Assembly: GCF_003952385.1 (NCBI RefSeq) | Contig: NZ_CP034444.1 | Location: 5,159,001 to 5,223,000, forward strand | Length of the DNA stretch: 64,000 nt | Origin: Mesorhizobium sp. M1D.F.Ca.ET.043.01.1.1 | Lineage (GTDB): Bacteria; Pseudomonadota; Alphaproteobacteria; Rhizobiales; Rhizobiaceae | Direction of reading: 5' to 3' | Shown: positions 62,893 through 64,000 of the stretch, one piece after another | How positions within the stretch are numbered: the stretch's first letter is position 1 | How the letters are laid out: the number at the start of each line of letters is the position of its first letter | The notes under the pieces: model-generated | Seen by the model: only the letters and a program-made list of their open reading frames with translations | The model's database searches: none | What the model was told of the DNA's origin: nothing | Program-made: the position numbers and the translations under genes

Positions 62893-63999
62893 TCAGCGCG
62901 CTGCTTCGCCTCTTGCCGCCGCGGCCGTGCGCCAGCGCGTTCCCAGCGAGACGCCCACGAGCAAAAGGCAGAAGGCGAGGGCGAGAGGGGAGTAAAACGC
63001 CTCCTCCTGCAGCACCGCGTTGGCCGAAATGGTGACGACGCCGACAAAGCCGAAGAGGAAATCCGGGTCGCCGGTCCGGATGAGCTGGCGCCGCAATGCC
63101 ACGGCCAGCGCCGCCAGGAAGCCGAAGAAGACGAGGCTGCCGACGCCCATCTGGTAAAGCATGACGCCGACCGCGCTCTCGACCGGCACCGAGGCCGCAC
63201 CCTCGGCCTGGGCACTTTGCCAGTTGAGATTGATGCTCGTGCTCGACAGGTTGCCGCCGAGACCCAGTCCTTGGCCTAGCGGGTTAGCCAGGAAGTCGCG
63301 CATGCCGGCAATCAGGCCGAGGACGTGATAGTCGCCATGCGTGGCGCCGTAGGCGATCGCCGCGGTCGTCCAGACCACGGCCAAGGCCATCACGGCCAGG
63401 AGCGTCAGACCGGCGCGGGAAGGGCGGTAGATGAGCCGCGCGGCAATCGCGACGAAGAGCATGAAGGTCGCGCCCTTGGAGCCGATGACGAGCAGCAACG
63501 GCAAGGCGGCGAGAGGCAGCAGCCATCGTCCCTTGAAGAGGAGCCAGGCCGAAATGATGCTCAAGGCGTAAGCATAGCTGATCGGATGGAAGTTCGGTCC
63601 GCCGATGCGGAAGACGCTGGGCAGGATGTCGTTGAACAGCGGCGTGTTGAAGAAGGTCGTGGTCATCACGTCCTCGATCCCACGGTAGACGAAACCCGTT
63701 TCCTGGAGCGCCTTCTCCCACACGCCGGTCTCGACCTGCCGCGATATGCTGCGCTCGACATATTGGTCACCATGGAAGAGGCCGAGGAAATCCATGGTGA
63801 AGGTCAGTTCCGCGTAGCCATAGACGATCGCGCCGGCGCCGAGCCAGAGCATGCTCTTGCGCAGGTCGACGGGATAGAGGCTGGCGGCAAGGACCGCGAC
63901 GTGGAAGCAGGCGAGCGGCGTGATCGTGTTGCGGAAATAGACGACGGCATCCTTCGGGCCGCCGTGCACGACGCCGAGGGCGAAATAGAAACAGACCGT
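62893..63999 (-). CDS. O-antigen ligase/polymerase-like membrane protein, C-terminal part (5' end outside window)
   Basis: The minus-strand frame is open to the window edge and is hydrophobic up to it (VCFYFALGVVHGG), so the true start lies outside; a GTG at 63969 is only an internal codon. At least 368 residues with many membrane segments (ACFHVAVLAASLYPV, LLPLAALPLLLVIGSKGA, LLAVMALAVVWTTAA, GSLVFFGFLAALAVAL). A long periplasmic loop holds FLANPLGQGLGLGGN, the G-x-G-x-G-like turn seen in Wzy/WaaL proteins. It would polymerise or transfer exopolysaccharide or O-antigen units at the periplasmic face. Confidence 0.7.
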   Translation of the reverse strand, partial: TVCFYFALGVVHGGPKDAVVYFRNTITPLACFHVAVLAASLYPVDLRKSMLWLGAGAIVYGYAELTFTMDFLGLFHGDQYVERSISRQVETGVWEKALQETGFVYRGIEDVMTTTFFNTPLFNDILPSVFRIGGPNFHPISYAYALSIISAWLLFKGRWLLPLAALPLLLVIGSKGATFMLFVAIAARLIYRPSRAGLTLLAVMALAVVWTTAAIAYGATHGDYHVLGLIAGMRDFLANPLGQGLGLGGNLSSTSINLNWQSAQAEGAASVPVESAVGVMLYQMGVGSLVFFGFLAALAVALRRQLIRTGDPDFLFGFVGVVTISANAVLQEEAFYSPLALAFCLLLVGVSLGTRWRTAAAARGEAAR

Positions 64000-64000
64000 G

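Overview
The window is high-GC DNA packed with ABC transporters, amidohydrolases, sugar-acid and compatible-solute catabolic operons, and nested-palindrome intergenic repeats of a kind I know from Rhizobiales. Protein style, the ehuABCD-eutABC-doeAB order and the repeats all point to a Mesorhizobium-like alphaproteobacterium (Phyllobacteriaceae). I see no rRNA, tRNA, CRISPR array, prophage or insertion sequence, so this looks like ordinary chromosomal metabolic territory.

Region 1 (1-11291): the start of a LuxR-type regulator leaves the left edge. A polyamine or acyl-amine locus follows. A TetR regulator and an acetylpolyamine amidohydrolase are on the minus strand. Divergently, there are a YtcJ-like amidohydrolase, a complete PotABCD-type ABC importer and two tandem SxxK serine hydrolases. 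Together they could import amine conjugates, split them and deacetylate the products.

Region 2 (11414-27593): this holds tex, a GcvA-like LysR gene divergent from gcdH (lysine and glutarate catabolism), and a three-gene peptide-ligase/transglutaminase cluster. The cluster has a transglutaminase-DUF2126 fusion, a circularly permuted ATP-grasp plus alpha-E protein, and a second transglutaminase that is frameshifted here. After it come a family-2 glycosyltransferase with a scrambled 3' end, a eukaryotic-type topoisomerase IB, a YciI/ECF42 sigma pair and a VOC protein.

Region 3 (27594-32533): a nested palindromic repeat, an ALDH7-type aminoadipate-semialdehyde dehydrogenase, two tandem paralogous winged-helix proteins of unknown role, and a double-domain GNAT acetyltransferase.

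Region 4 (32568-47222): a complete ectoine/5-hydroxyectoine uptake and breakdown locus. The plus strand carries enuR-ehuABCD-eutABC-doeA-doeB. The minus strand carries asnC/doeX-doeC-doeD and a medium-chain oxidoreductase. A shared 13-bp motif lies at the enuR start and before ehuA and is a good EnuR operator candidate.

Region 5 (47312-61430): an L-fucose-type sugar locus. It has a carbohydrate ABC transporter (its ATPase gene frameshifted), a mutarotase, two enolase-superfamily dehydratases, a Gfo/Idh/MocA oxidoreductase, an SDR dehydrogenase, a lactonase and an IclR regulator. It also has a CoA-transferase and two MaoC paralogues that the textbook oxidative fucose route does not need, and a signal-less solute-binding-like protein. 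A repeated ATTCAnATA-like word marks its three promoter regions.

Region 6 (61431-64000): an AT-richer intergenic stretch with a possible 18-codon leader ORF and a hairpin plus T-run. Then come an uncharacterised acyltransferase-like gene and the 3' part of an O-antigen polymerase/ligase-like membrane protein, suggesting the edge of a polysaccharide locus.

Two single-base frameshifts in otherwise well-conserved genes (near 22139-22143 and 53242-53243) mean sequencing error must be excluded before calling them pseudogenes.
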